A DNA stretch of 64,000 bases, from the NCBI RefSeq assembly GCF_900103585.1, contig NZ_FNHV01000002.1, positions 654,965-718,964 on the forward strand, given 5' to 3'. Position numbers and translations under genes: made by a program. Source of the DNA: Streptomyces sp. cf386. Its GTDB lineage: Bacteria; Actinomycetota; Actinomycetes; Streptomycetales; Streptomycetaceae. This document shows, one piece after another, positions 53,006-61,430 of the stretch. Under the pieces are notes generated by a model. The model made no database searches. It saw nothing but the letters and a program-made list of their open reading frames with translations, and was not told the DNA's origin. How positions within the stretch are numbered: the stretch's first letter is position 1; every line of letters starts with the position of its first letter.

Positions 53006-54226
53006 TCAGCTGAGGCGCTCGATGACCATCGCCATGCCCTGGCCGCCGCCGACGCACATCGTCTCCAGGCCGAACTGCTTGTCGTGGTGCTGGAGGGAGT
53101 TGATGAGCGTGGTGGTGATGCGGGCGCCGGTCATGCCGAAGGGGTGGCCGACGGCGATGGCGCCGCCGTTGACGTTCAGCTTGTCGATGTCGATGCCCAG
53201 GTCGCGGTAGGAGGGGATCACCTGGGCGGCGAACGCCTCGTTGATCTCGACCAGGTCGATGTCGTCGATGGTGAGGCCGGCGCGGCTCAGGGCCTGGCGG
53301 CTCGCCTCGACCGGGCCGAGGCCCATGATCTCGGGGGAGAGGCCGGAGACGCCGGTGGAGACGATGCGGGCGAGCGGGGTGAGGCCGAGCTCGCGGGCCT
53401 TGGTGTCCGACATGATGACGAGGGCCGCCGCGCCGTCGTTCAGGGGGCAGCAGTTGCCGGCGGTGACGAGGCCGTCGGGGCGGAAGACCGGCTTGAGGCC
53501 CGCCACGCCCTCCAGGGTGACGCCGGGGCGAGGGCCGTCGTCCTTGCTGACGACCGTGCCGTCGGGGGTCGTGACCGGGGTGATCTCGCGCTCCCAGAAG
53601 CCGTTCTTGATGGCTTCCTCGGCGAGGTTCTGCGAGCGGACGCCGAACTCGTCCAGCTCCTGGCGGGTGATGCCCTTCGCGCGGGCGAGGTTCTCGGCGG
53701 TCTGGCCCATGGCGATGTACGGGTCGGGGATGAGCCCGTCCTCGCGCGGGTCGTGCCAGGTCGTGCCCTCCTGCTGGGCGACCTCGGCGGTGCGGGCCTC
53801 GGCCTCGGCGAAGAGGGGGTTGTGCGTGTCGGGGAGGCTGTCCGAGTTGCCCTTGGCGAAGCTGGAGACGACCTCCACGCCGGCCGAGATGAAGACGTCG
53901 CCCTCGCCTGCCTTGATGGCGTGCAGGGCCATGCGGGAGGTCTGGAGGGAGGAGGAGCAGTAGCGGGTGATGGTGCAGCCCGGGAGGTGGTCCATGCCCA
54001 TCTGTACGGCGACGATGCGGCCGAGGTTGTTGCCCTGCTCGCCGCCGGGGAGGCCACAGCCGAGCATCAGGTCGTCTATGTCGTGCGGGTCCAGCTCGGG
54101 GACCTTGGCCAGGGCCGCCTGGATGATCGTGGCGGCGAGGTCGTCGGGGCGCAGGTCTTTCAGGGAGCCCTTGAAGGCGCGGCCGATGGGGGAGCGGGCG
54201 GTCGAGACGATCACGGCTTCGGGCAT
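53006..54226 (-). CDS. Acetyl-CoA acetyltransferase (thiolase)
   Basis: 406 residues. Nucleophile Cys region [71 protein letters not shown] (catalytic His) and [19 protein letters not shown] (second Cys) are complete. It degrades or forms acetoacetyl-CoA or longer 3-ketoacyl-CoA. ATG at 54226 has TGGAG upstream and opens into [24 protein letters not shown] TetR-type palindrome lies ~165 bp before the start. Confidence 0.93.
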   Translation of the reverse strand: MPEAVIVSTARSPIGRAFKGSLKDLRPDDLAATIIQAALAKVPELDPHDIDDLMLGCGLPGGEQGNNLGRIVAVQMGMDHLPGCTITRYCSSSLQTSRMALHAIKAGEGDVFISAGVEVVSSFAKGNSDSLPDTHNPLFAEAEARTAEVAQQEGTTWHDPREDGLIPDPYIAMGQTAENLARAKGITRQELDEFGVRSQNLAEEAIKNGFWEREITPVTTPDGTVVSKDDGPRPGVTLEGVAGLKPVFRPDGLVTAGNCCPLNDGAAALVIMSDTKARELGLTPLARIVSTGVSGLSPEIMGLGPVEASRQALSRAGLTIDDIDLVEINEAFAAQVIPSYRDLGIDIDKLNVNGGAIAVGHPFGMTGARITTTLINSLQHHDKQFGLETMCVGGGQGMAMVIERLS

Positions 54227-54388
54227 CACGGCTCCAGTCAAAAGGTGCGGCGCGCAGCGCCTCGTTGAGGGGTGGTGGTCGGGCGACGGGTGGGCATACC
54301 GGGGGGTCGGGCAGGGCTGTGAGGGAAGTTACCCGTACGTATGCATCGGGTCACGGGTGTAGGGGTGTGACCCTGACCGCAATTTTCT

Positions 54389-54400
54389 AAGCGCTTGCTT
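54389..54400. promoter_or_regulatory. Putative TetR-type operator upstream of thiolase
   Basis: AAGCGCTTGCTT (minus strand AAGCAAGCGCTT) is an imperfect palindrome resembling operators of TetR regulators of acyl-CoA metabolism genes. It is followed on the minus strand by a TTGCGG that could be a -35. Regulator not in the window. Confidence 0.45.
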
Positions 54401-54483
54401 GGCCCTCCGGCGGTTGAGCCGGTAACAGTGCGGGCGGCTGAATTCAGCCCCTCCGGCGGCGGGGGCGGAAAACGCCCGGCCGC

Positions 54484-55518
54484 TCACGACGACGGCGTCA
54501 CCGGAGCCCGGTCCGGCTCGGGGACCCGACGCCGCCGGCGGCGCTTCAGCAGAGCCCATGGCCCCTTCGGGCCGGTCGGCATCGCCGCCGTGACCTCCGT
54601 GCCCGCCTCCGACGCCGCCTCGGCTGCCGCGCGGGCCACCGGGAGGAAGCCCTCACGGCGGGTGACGTCGGGGCGTTCCTCCTCCGCCGGCCAGAGGCCG
54701 AGGGTCGCGCAGACCGTGGGGAGGACCGCCATGGCCGCTGTCGCGTACCCCTCCGCCGAGGGGTGGTAGTTGTCGGGGCCGAAGAGCTCACGCGGGTTCG
54801 CCGCGAACTCCGGACCCAGCAGGTCGCCCAGCGACACCGTGCGGCCGCCCTGCTCGACGACGCCGATCGTCTGGGCGGCCGCCAGCTGGCGTGAGGCCCG
54901 TCGGGCCAGCCAGCGCAGGGGTTGCTGGACCGGTTCGATCGTGCCGAGGTCGGGGCAGGTGCCGACCACCACCTCCGCGCCGGCCGTGCGCAGACGCCGT
55001 ACCGCCGAGGAGAGGTGACGCACCGAGCGCGTCGGCGGCATCCGGTTCGTGACGTCGTTCGCGCCGATCATGATCACGCAGACGTCGGGCGTCAGGGCGG
55101 GGTCGGCGAGCACCAGGGCCACCTGGCGGTCCAGGTCGTCCGAGCGGGCGCCCGGCAGGGCCACGTTGCGCAGGATCACCGGGCGTTCGGCCACCGCCGC
55201 CAGCCCCGACGCCACCAGCGCCCCCGGCGTCTGCCCCGCCCGGTGCACGCCCTGGCCCGCGGCCGTCGAGTCACCCAGGATCGTCAGGCGCAGCGGGGGT
55301 TCCCCGGCGGAGTCGGTGGAGTCGTACATGTGGCCGTACCGGCCGTCGGCGTTGGGTACGTGGTTGTTGGTGCCGTTGCCCACGTGGCGCCTGGCCAGCC
55401 GCACCTCGGCGAGCAGCAGACCGACGCCCGCCGCACCGACCAGGCCGATCCCGCCTCCGCCGTACGCCGCGCCGGCCGCGATCCGCCGGGCCACCCTCGC
55501 CCTCGACATGCTCGTCAT
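54484..55518 (-). CDS. SGNH/GDSL hydrolase, secreted or membrane-anchored
   Basis: 344 residues. An N-terminal hydrophobic helix (AAGAAYGGGGIGLVGAAGVGLLLAEVRL) anchors an SGNH domain: block I LTILGDSTAAGQG (catalytic Ser), block II Gly in LPGARSDDL, block III IMIGANDVT and block V DNYHPSAEGYATAA (catalytic Asp/His). The last ~90 residues form an Arg/Ala-rich tail (LLKRRRRRRVPEPDRAP). It is likely an esterase or lipase outside the membrane. ATG at 55518 was chosen; the open frame continues upstream without homology. Divergent from the cystathionine beta-synthase gene. Confidence 0.85.
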   Translation of the reverse strand: MTSMSRARVARRIAAGAAYGGGGIGLVGAAGVGLLLAEVRLARRHVGNGTNNHVPNADGRYGHMYDSTDSAGEPPLRLTILGDSTAAGQGVHRAGQTPGALVASGLAAVAERPVILRNVALPGARSDDLDRQVALVLADPALTPDVCVIMIGANDVTNRMPPTRSVRHLSSAVRRLRTAGAEVVVGTCPDLGTIEPVQQPLRWLARRASRQLAAAQTIGVVEQGGRTVSLGDLLGPEFAANPRELFGPDNYHPSAEGYATAAMAVLPTVCATLGLWPAEEERPDVTRREGFLPVARAAAEAASEAGTEVTAAMPTGPKGPWALLKRRRRRRVPEPDRAPVTPSS

Positions 55519-55684
55519 GCGTCGCCGCCACCTCCTCATAGCCGTACATCCACTGCTTGCCCCGCACGGACCGTGGCCCAATCCCAACGGCGAGTGAACG
55601 ACCTTCACCGACCCCTGCGGGCCACCGGGCCTTAGGCTGGCGGAACCACTACGACCACCCCTTTTGCAGCATCCGGAGACAACG

Positions 55685-57073
55685 GTGCATTTCCACGATT
55701 CGATGATCAGTCTCGTCGGCAACACCCCGCTGGTGAGGCTCAACAACGTGACCAAGGGCATCCAGGCCACCGTCCTGGCCAAGGTCGAGTACTTCAACCC
55801 GGGCGGCTCCGTGAAGGACCGCATCGCGCTGCGCATGATCGAGGCGGCGGAGGAGAGCGGGGCGCTGAAGCCCGGGGGCACCATCGTCGAGCCGACCAGC
55901 GGGAACACCGGTGTCGGCCTCGCCATCGTGGCCCAGCAGAAGGGGTACAAGTGCATCTTCGTGTGCCCTGACAAGGTCAGCACCGACAAGATCAACGTGC
56001 TGCGGGCCTACGGCGCCGAAGTGGTCGTCTGCCCGACCGCCGTGGATCCCGAGCACCCGGACTCCTACTACAACGTCTCCGACCGGCTGGTGCGCGAGAC
56101 CCCGGGAGCCTGGAAGCCGGACCAGTACTCCAACCCCAACAATCCCCTCTCCCACTACCACTCGACCGGCCCCGAGCTGTGGGAGCAGACGGAGGGGAAG
56201 ATCACCCATTTCGTGGCGGGCGTCGGCACGGGAGGGACCATCTCCGGCACGGGCCGCTATCTGAAGGACGTCAGCGACGGCAAGGTGCGGGTCATCGGCG
56301 CCGACCCCGAGGGCTCCGTCTACTCCGGCGGATCCGGGCGGCCGTATCTCGTCGAGGGCGTCGGTGAGGACTTCTGGCCGACCGCGTACGACCGCACCGT
56401 CGCCGACGAGATCGTCGCCGTGTCCGACAAGGACTCCTTCCAGATGACCCGGCGGCTCGCCCGCGAGGAGGGGCTGCTGGTCGGCGGTTCGTGCGGCATG
56501 GCCGTGGTGGGTGCGCTGCGGGTCGCCGAGCGGCTCGGGCCGGACGACGTGGTGGTCGTGCTGCTGCCCGACAGCGGGCGCGGCTACCTCAGCAAGATCT
56601 TCAACGACGAGTGGATGGCCGACTACGGCTTCCTGGAGGACGAGGGCCCGAGCGCGCGCGTCGCCGACGTCCTCAACGACAAGGAGCACGGCGCCATCCC
56701 GTCCCTCGTCCACATGCACCCGGACGAGACGGTCGGTCAGGCCATCGAGGTGCTGCGCGAGTACGGCGTCTCGCAGATGCCGATCGTGAAGCCGGGCGCC
56801 GGTCACCCGGACGTCATGGCGGCGGAGGTCGTCGGGTCCGTCGTCGAGCGGGAGCTGCTCGACGCGCTGTTCACCAAGCGGGCCTCGCTGGAGGACCCGC
56901 TGGAGAAGCACATGTCGACGCCGCTGCCGCAGGTCGGCTCCGGTGAGCCGGTCGGGGACCTGATGTCGGTGCTGGGCGCGGCGGACGCGGCGATCGTGCT
57001 GGTGGAGGGCAAGCCGACCGGTGTGGTCAGTCGGCAGGACCTGCTGGCGTTCCTCGCCAAGGGCGGGAAGTAG
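55685..57073 (+). CDS. Cystathionine beta-synthase
   Basis: 462 residues. A PLP-dependent domain with the lysine in NPGGSVKDRIALRMIEAAEESG (Lys44), PTSGNTGVGLAIVAQQKGYKCIFV phosphate loop, AGVGTGGTISGTGRYLK and VLLPDSGRGYLSKIFND, followed by two C-terminal CBS domains (~335-460; DETVGQAIEVLREYGVSQMPIVK ... SVLGAADAAIVLVEGKPTGVVSRQDLLAFL). It condenses serine (or O-acetylserine) with homocysteine in transsulfuration. The GTG start has CGGAG upstream; ATG at 55703 is the alternative. Confidence 0.92.
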   Translation: MHFHDSMISLVGNTPLVRLNNVTKGIQATVLAKVEYFNPGGSVKDRIALRMIEAAEESGALKPGGTIVEPTSGNTGVGLAIVAQQKGYKCIFVCPDKVSTDKINVLRAYGAEVVVCPTAVDPEHPDSYYNVSDRLVRETPGAWKPDQYSNPNNPLSHYHSTGPELWEQTEGKITHFVAGVGTGGTISGTGRYLKDVSDGKVRVIGADPEGSVYSGGSGRPYLVEGVGEDFWPTAYDRTVADEIVAVSDKDSFQMTRRLAREEGLLVGGSCGMAVVGALRVAERLGPDDVVVVLLPDSGRGYLSKIFNDEWMADYGFLEDEGPSARVADVLNDKEHGAIPSLVHMHPDETVGQAIEVLREYGVSQMPIVKPGAGHPDVMAAEVVGSVVERELLDALFTKRASLEDPLEKHMSTPLPQVGSGEPVGDLMSVLGAADAAIVLVEGKPTGVVSRQDLLAFLAKGGK

Positions 57074-57127
57074 CGGCGAACCTGCGGTGAACGGGGCCTG
57101 TCCGCGGCGAACTTGCGGTGACCGGGG
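57073..57127. repeat. Direct repeat of 24 bp after the cystathionine beta-synthase gene
   Basis: GCGGCGAACCTGCGGTGAACGGGG and GCGGCGAACTTGCGGTGACCGGGG, 30 bp apart, begin at the last base of the stop codon of the gene. Confidence 0.6.
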
Positions 57128-57487
57128 TCGCTCGGGTCGTCGCGGAACTGGTACGAGCGCGTCACGTTCACGCAGCACCCGCTTAACACGGGTCCGGCAC
57201 ATTAGTGGGTGTCGGCAGGGCGGGAGCGGCTCCCCGCCCCGGCCGACGCCGAACGTCCAAGGACCTCCGGAGCGGCTCCCGGACCTCCATGGACGCCACG
57301 GACGCGCAAGCCCGGCCCTGACCCGGCTCGCGTCCTTCGCGGGGACCGCCGTCGTCCCGCCCCCCGGCAACGGGGGTGCGGCGGTCCCCGCGCATAGCTT
57401 TTCCGGCGTGCTCACGCCCTCGTGGTGGCCCAACTCCCCAGAGCGAGCTGCGGCTGCGCACCGACAACCCCAGGACCGTCGGGAGGC
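57128..57487. other. Gene-free region, nothing recognised
   Basis: 360 bp between the cystathionine beta-synthase gene and the convergent membrane protein gene. Low-complexity GC-rich sequence with short repeats such as GGAGCGGCTCCC (57220s and 57270s); no credible gene, RNA or strong terminator. Confidence 0.5.
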
Positions 57488-57928
57488 TCAGTCCTCCCAG
57501 CGGTCCCCGTCCTTGGCCGACCCGCGGCGCCAGCCCCGGAAGATGCCGGGGTGGGTGCGCGCCGCCTGGACGACGTTCACGCCGACGATGCCGACCCAGG
57601 TGACCAGCAGACCGGAGAGGCCGGCGACGCCGCCGCCGATGCCGGACAGCGGAATCGCCACGACCAGCGAGACGATGCCGAAGCCGAAGCGCTCACCGAA
57701 GGAGTCCGTCGGTTTGGGTGTCCGCGCGCCGCGGGCCGCCACCATCTGCTGCTCGGCCAGCCGGCGCCGCATCCCGCGCTCGACCACCCCGTCGATACGC
57801 TGGTCGACCTTCTCCAGGAACGAATCGACCAGCGCGGACTCGTACTCGTCGCCCAGTTCCCTGCGGGCCTGCAGGGTGGCGTTGAGTTCCTTCTTGAGCT
57901 CGGTGTCCCGAGCTTCCATTCCGGTCAT
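57488..57928 (-). CDS. Hypothetical membrane protein with N-terminal helix bundle
   Basis: 146 residues. A charged helical N-terminus (ARDTELKKELNATLQARRELGDEYESALVDSFLEKVDQRIDGVVERGMRRRLAEQQMV) precedes two hydrophobic helices (FGFGIVSLVVAIPLSGIGGGVAGLSGLLVTWVGIVGVNVVQ). No family is recognised, but the arrangement is typical of small Streptomyces integral membrane proteins. Start at ATG 57928 with TACCTT seven bases upstream (leaderless type); ATG at 57919 is the alternative. Confidence 0.7.
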   Translation of the reverse strand: MTGMEARDTELKKELNATLQARRELGDEYESALVDSFLEKVDQRIDGVVERGMRRRLAEQQMVAARGARTPKPTDSFGERFGFGIVSLVVAIPLSGIGGGVAGLSGLLVTWVGIVGVNVVQAARTHPGIFRGWRRGSAKDGDRWED

Positions 57929-57941
57929 ACGCCTCAAGGTA
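57929..57941 (-). promoter_or_regulatory. -10 box of a probable leaderless promoter (minus strand)
   Basis: On the minus strand TACCTT (57936-57941) ends seven bases before ATG 57928. Confidence 0.45.
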
Positions 57942-58010
57942 GGCAGCGCCGGAGCGGGTCGCACTGGGGCTAGCCCCCCTGTTCATGTGGGGGTGTACGG
58001 CACTGCCGGG

Positions 58011-58943
58011 TCACTTCACCAGCCCGTGCTCCTCGGCGTACGCGTTCGCCACGTCCTCGGGGTCTTTCTTGTCCTTGTCGACCTGCCGGTTCAGCTCGGT
58101 GAGCTGGGCGGTGGTCAGGGCGTTGCCGAGTTCGGCGAGGGCCTTGCGGACGGTGGAGTCGGCCTTGCGGTCGGCGATGAGCGGGACGACGTGCTGGCCG
58201 GGGATGAGGTTCTTGGGGTCGGTCAGCACGACCCAGTCGTTGGCCTGGATGTCGGTGTCGGTGGTGAAGAGGTTCGCCACGTCCACGTCGCCCTTCTTCA
58301 GGGCGCCCTTGACCAGCGGCCCTGAGGAGTCCAGGGACTTGAACTCCTTGAACTCGACGCCGTAGACGTCCTTCAGGCCCACGGCCCCGACCTCCCGCTT
58401 CTTCACCTCGGGCGCCGCGCCGATGACCAGCTTGCCGTTCTGCTTCTTGAGGTCGGCGAGGGAGGTCAGGCCGTACTTCTGGGCGGTCTCCCGGGTGACG
58501 ACGAAGGCGTCGGAGTCCTCGGCCATGCCGTACGGCAGCACCTGGAGGCCGCTGGGCAGGGCGATCGTCAGGGCGTTCTGCATCTCGCCCTCCTCCGTCG
58601 CCGTCGCCTTGGGGGCGACGTAGTGGAGCAGGGCGCCCTGGTACTCGGGGAGCAGGTCGATGTCGCCGCCCTTGAGAGCGGGGATCAGGATCTCGCGGGT
58701 GCCGAGGTTGGGGCGGACCGTCACCTTCACGCCGGCCTCCTGGAGCACGGCGGCGTACAGGTACCCGAGCACCTGGTTCTCGGTGAAGTTGGCGGTGCCG
58801 ATGGTGATGCCGCCCTTGCTGGAGCCGCCGCCGGAGCCGGAGCTGCCCTCGCCTTCGAGGGAGGTGATGCCGCTGGAGCAGGCGGCGAGGGCGGGGACGG
58901 AGGCCGCTGCGAAGAGGCCGCCGAGGAGAGTGCGTCGGTTCAT
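58011..58943 (-). CDS. ProX/OpuCC-type substrate-binding lipoprotein
   Basis: 310 residues. A lipoprotein signal (LLGGLFAAASVPALAAC) anchors a ProX/OpuCC-like binding protein: ITIGTANFTENQVLGYLYAAVLQEAGVKVTVRPNLGTREILIPALKGGDIDLLPEYQGALLHYV is the classic N-terminal stretch of the quaternary-amine binding family. It is the last gene of a four-gene importer operon (ATPase, permease, permease, binding protein). Ligands of the family are betaines such as glycine betaine, choline, carnitine and, in EgtUV-type systems, ergothioneine; the ligand here is not determinable. Confidence 0.9.
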   Translation of the reverse strand: MNRRTLLGGLFAAASVPALAACSSGITSLEGEGSSGSGGGSSKGGITIGTANFTENQVLGYLYAAVLQEAGVKVTVRPNLGTREILIPALKGGDIDLLPEYQGALLHYVAPKATATEEGEMQNALTIALPSGLQVLPYGMAEDSDAFVVTRETAQKYGLTSLADLKKQNGKLVIGAAPEVKKREVGAVGLKDVYGVEFKEFKSLDSSGPLVKGALKKGDVDVANLFTTDTDIQANDWVVLTDPKNLIPGQHVVPLIADRKADSTVRKALAELGNALTTAQLTELNRQVDKDKKDPEDVANAYAEEHGLVK

Positions 58944-58952
58944 CGAGGGGTC

Positions 58953-59615
58953 CTAAGCGGTGCGGTGGCGGAAGAGGAAGCGCTGGAGGCCGGACAGGGC
59001 CAGGTCGAGGGCTACGGCGACCACGGCGACCAGCACCGCACCGCCGAGCACCTGCACGAGGTCGCGCTGGGCGAGGCCGTCGAAGACGTAGCGGCCCAGG
59101 CCGCCGAAGGAGACGTACGCGGCGATGGTCGCCGTGGCCACGACCTGGATCAGTGCCAGGCGCAGGCCCGTCATGATCAGGGGGAGTGCGAGGGGGAACT
59201 CGACCTGGAACAGGACCTGGTGGCCGCGCATCCCCTGCCCGCGCGCCGCGTCCTTCACGTCCGGGTCGACGGCCGTCATCCCCGCGTAGGTGTTGGTGAC
59301 GATCGCCGGGACCGCGAGGGCGACCAGGGCGACGTAGACCGGCGTCATCGACAGCCCGCTGGCCAGGAAGACCAGCACGACCAGGCCGACGGTCGGCAGG
59401 GCGCGGCCGAAGGACGCGAGGTTGATGGCGAGGAAGGCGCCCTTGCCGGTGTGGCCGATCAGCAGGCCGAGGGGGAGGCCGATCGCCGCCGCGATGAGCG
59501 TGGCGAGCAGCGAGTACTGGAGGTGCTCGGCGAGGCGGTGGCCGATGCCGTCGGGGCCGGCCCACTGCTCGCCGCTGACCAGCCATGCGCCGAGGTTCTT
59601 GAAGAGTTCGTACAT
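58953..59615 (-). CDS. Betaine-type ABC importer permease 2
   Basis: 220 residues, ~6 helices. The cytoplasmic loop EAA-like motif is in VDPDVKDAARGQGMRGHQVLFQVEFPLALPLIMTGLRLALIQVVATATIAAYVSFGGLGRYVFDG, as in ProW/OpuCB permeases. Its start lies one base after the stop of permease 1 (TGACATG). Nine bases separate it from the binding-protein gene. Confidence 0.9.
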   Translation of the reverse strand: MYELFKNLGAWLVSGEQWAGPDGIGHRLAEHLQYSLLATLIAAAIGLPLGLLIGHTGKGAFLAINLASFGRALPTVGLVVLVFLASGLSMTPVYVALVALAVPAIVTNTYAGMTAVDPDVKDAARGQGMRGHQVLFQVEFPLALPLIMTGLRLALIQVVATATIAAYVSFGGLGRYVFDGLAQRDLVQVLGGAVLVAVVAVALDLALSGLQRFLFRHRTA

Positions 59616-59616
59616 G

Positions 59617-60258
59617 TCAGGCTCGCCGCCTCCGCCACGGGGTCAGGACGTACTGCAGAGCGACCAGCAGGGCGTCCGCGACCACGGCGAGCAGGAGGGT
59701 GAGGACCACTCCGACGATCACCGGGGTCGGGAAGTTGCGCTGGAAGCCGTCGGTGAAGAGCTGGCCGAGGCCGCCGTCGCCGATGTAGGTCGCGACCGAG
59801 ACCAGGGAGATGGACATGACGGTCGCGATCCGGACGCCGGCCATGATCACGGGGAGCGCGAGCGGAAACTCGACGGTCAGGAGCGTGCGCAGGGGGCGCG
59901 TGCCCATCGCCTTAGCGGCCTCCTTCACCTTCACCGGGACCGAGTCGAGGCCCTCGACCGTGTTCCGGAGCAGGACGACCAGGGTGTAGACCGTCAGGCC
60001 GATCACGGTCGTGGTGCGGGTCAGGCCGGATACCGGCAGCAGGAGCACGAAGATCGCGATCGACGGGATCGTGAACAGCACGTTCGAGAGGCCGAGCAGG
60101 AAGCCGCGCAGGGGGCGGACCCGGTGGGCGATCACCGCGAGGGGGAGGGAGATGAGGACGCCCAGGAAGACGGCGGTGAGCGCGGCCTGGAGGTGGGAGA
60201 TCGTCAGGGTGGTGAGGTCGTCGGTGTGGTCGCCTATCCACGACCAGTCGATCGTCAT
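59617..60258 (-). CDS. Betaine-type ABC importer permease 1
   Basis: 213 residues, ~6 helices. It contains VKEAAKAMGTRPLRTLLTVEFPLALPVIMAGVRIATVMSISLVSVATYIGDGGLGQLFTDGF, the ProW/OpuC permease signature. ATG at 60258 overlaps the ATPase stop (ATGA). With permease 2 it forms a heterodimeric membrane channel. Confidence 0.9.
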   Translation of the reverse strand: MTIDWSWIGDHTDDLTTLTISHLQAALTAVFLGVLISLPLAVIAHRVRPLRGFLLGLSNVLFTIPSIAIFVLLLPVSGLTRTTTVIGLTVYTLVVLLRNTVEGLDSVPVKVKEAAKAMGTRPLRTLLTVEFPLALPVIMAGVRIATVMSISLVSVATYIGDGGLGQLFTDGFQRNFPTPVIVGVVLTLLLAVVADALLVALQYVLTPWRRRRA

Positions 60259-61289
60259 GCCGCCACCCGGGCTTCCGAGTGCGCCTGGCCCGCGTGCTCG
60301 TGGATGTCGTCGCGGGACGAGACGCCGGTGAGGATGCCGTCCGCGTCCACGCGGGCGATCAGGCCGGTGGGGGAGGCGATGGACTCGTTGAGGGCCGAGA
60401 GGAGGGAGTCCTCGTCCTTGAGCGGCCGTACGGGGAGTTCGGCGTCCTTCGAGGCCCAGTGCAGGGGCTTGTTCGCCTCGTCGAGGACCAGGCTCCAGGT
60501 GCCGCCCTCCGGCGCCGGGCCCTGCGGGACGGCCGCGAGGGTCCTCAGGCTCAGCAGCTTCAGGCCGCGCTCGGCGCCGAGGAAGTCGGCCACGAAGTCG
60601 TCGGCGGGGCGGGCGAGGAGCTCGGTGGGGGAGGCGCACTGGACGAGGTGGCCGCCGGTGCGGAAGATCGCGATCTGGTCGCCGAGCCGTACGGCCTCGT
60701 CGACGTCGTGCGTGACGAAGACGATGGTCTTGCTCAACTCCTTCTGGAGCCTGAGCAGTTCGTCCTGGAGCTGGGTGCGCACGACGGGGTCGACCGCGCC
60801 GAACGGCTCGTCCATCAGCAGCACCGGCGGGTCGGCGGCGAGCGCGCGGGCCACGCCGACGCGCTGCTGCTGGCCGCCGGAGAGCTGGTGCGGGTAACGC
60901 TTGCCGGCGTCGGCCGTGAGACCGACCGTCTCCAGCAGCTCCGCCGCGCGGGAGCGTGCCTTGCGGCGGCTCCAGCCGAGCAGCAGCGGCACGGTGGCGA
61001 TGTTGTCGAGCACCGTGCGGTGCGGGAACAGGCCCGCCTGCTGGATGACGTACCCGATGGAGCGGCGCAGCTCGGCGGCGTCCTGCCGGGTGACGTCCTT
61101 GCCGCCGACCTGGATGGTGCCGGAGGTCGGCTCGACCATCCGGTTGATCATCCGCAGGGTGGTGGTCTTGCCACAACCGGAGGATCCGACCAGGACGGTC
61201 ACGCCACCCTCCGGCATCTCCAGGGAGAGATCATGGACTGCTGTCGTGCCGTTGGGGAAGCGCTTGTGGACCGCGTCGAACTGGATCAT
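60255..61289 (-). CDS. Betaine-type ABC importer ATPase with CBS-like tail
   Basis: 344 residues. Walker A VGSSGCGKTTTL, signature LSGGQQQRVGVARAL, Walker B VLLMDEPFGAVDPVVRTQLQDEL, switch His FVTHD. The C-terminal ~110 residues include a CBS-like segment (VRPLKDEDSLLSALNESIASPTGLIARVDADGILTGVSSRDDIHEH), as in ProV/OpuCA ATPases that sense ionic strength. It is the first gene of the importer operon, divergent from the lyase gene with a 141-bp regulatory gap. Confidence 0.93.
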   Translation of the reverse strand: MIQFDAVHKRFPNGTTAVHDLSLEMPEGGVTVLVGSSGCGKTTTLRMINRMVEPTSGTIQVGGKDVTRQDAAELRRSIGYVIQQAGLFPHRTVLDNIATVPLLLGWSRRKARSRAAELLETVGLTADAGKRYPHQLSGGQQQRVGVARALAADPPVLLMDEPFGAVDPVVRTQLQDELLRLQKELSKTIVFVTHDVDEAVRLGDQIAIFRTGGHLVQCASPTELLARPADDFVADFLGAERGLKLLSLRTLAAVPQGPAPEGGTWSLVLDEANKPLHWASKDAELPVRPLKDEDSLLSALNESIASPTGLIARVDADGILTGVSSRDDIHEHAGQAHSEARVAA

Positions 61290-61430
61290 GAGATGTCCCT
61301 TGCCCGGCTGTATAACGTCATGCAGAGTTCTCGGTAGGTGAATAACTTGTCAACGGGTTGGTGTAAATCCGAAGTAACGGATGACTGAACCGCGAGATCG
61401 GATGTCCGGATTGAGGGGTGTTTGGGCTTG

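Noticed and set aside
55519..55995. N-terminal extension of the SGNH hydrolase frame
   Set aside because: It crosses the divergent promoter region and runs antisense to the start of the cystathionine beta-synthase gene.
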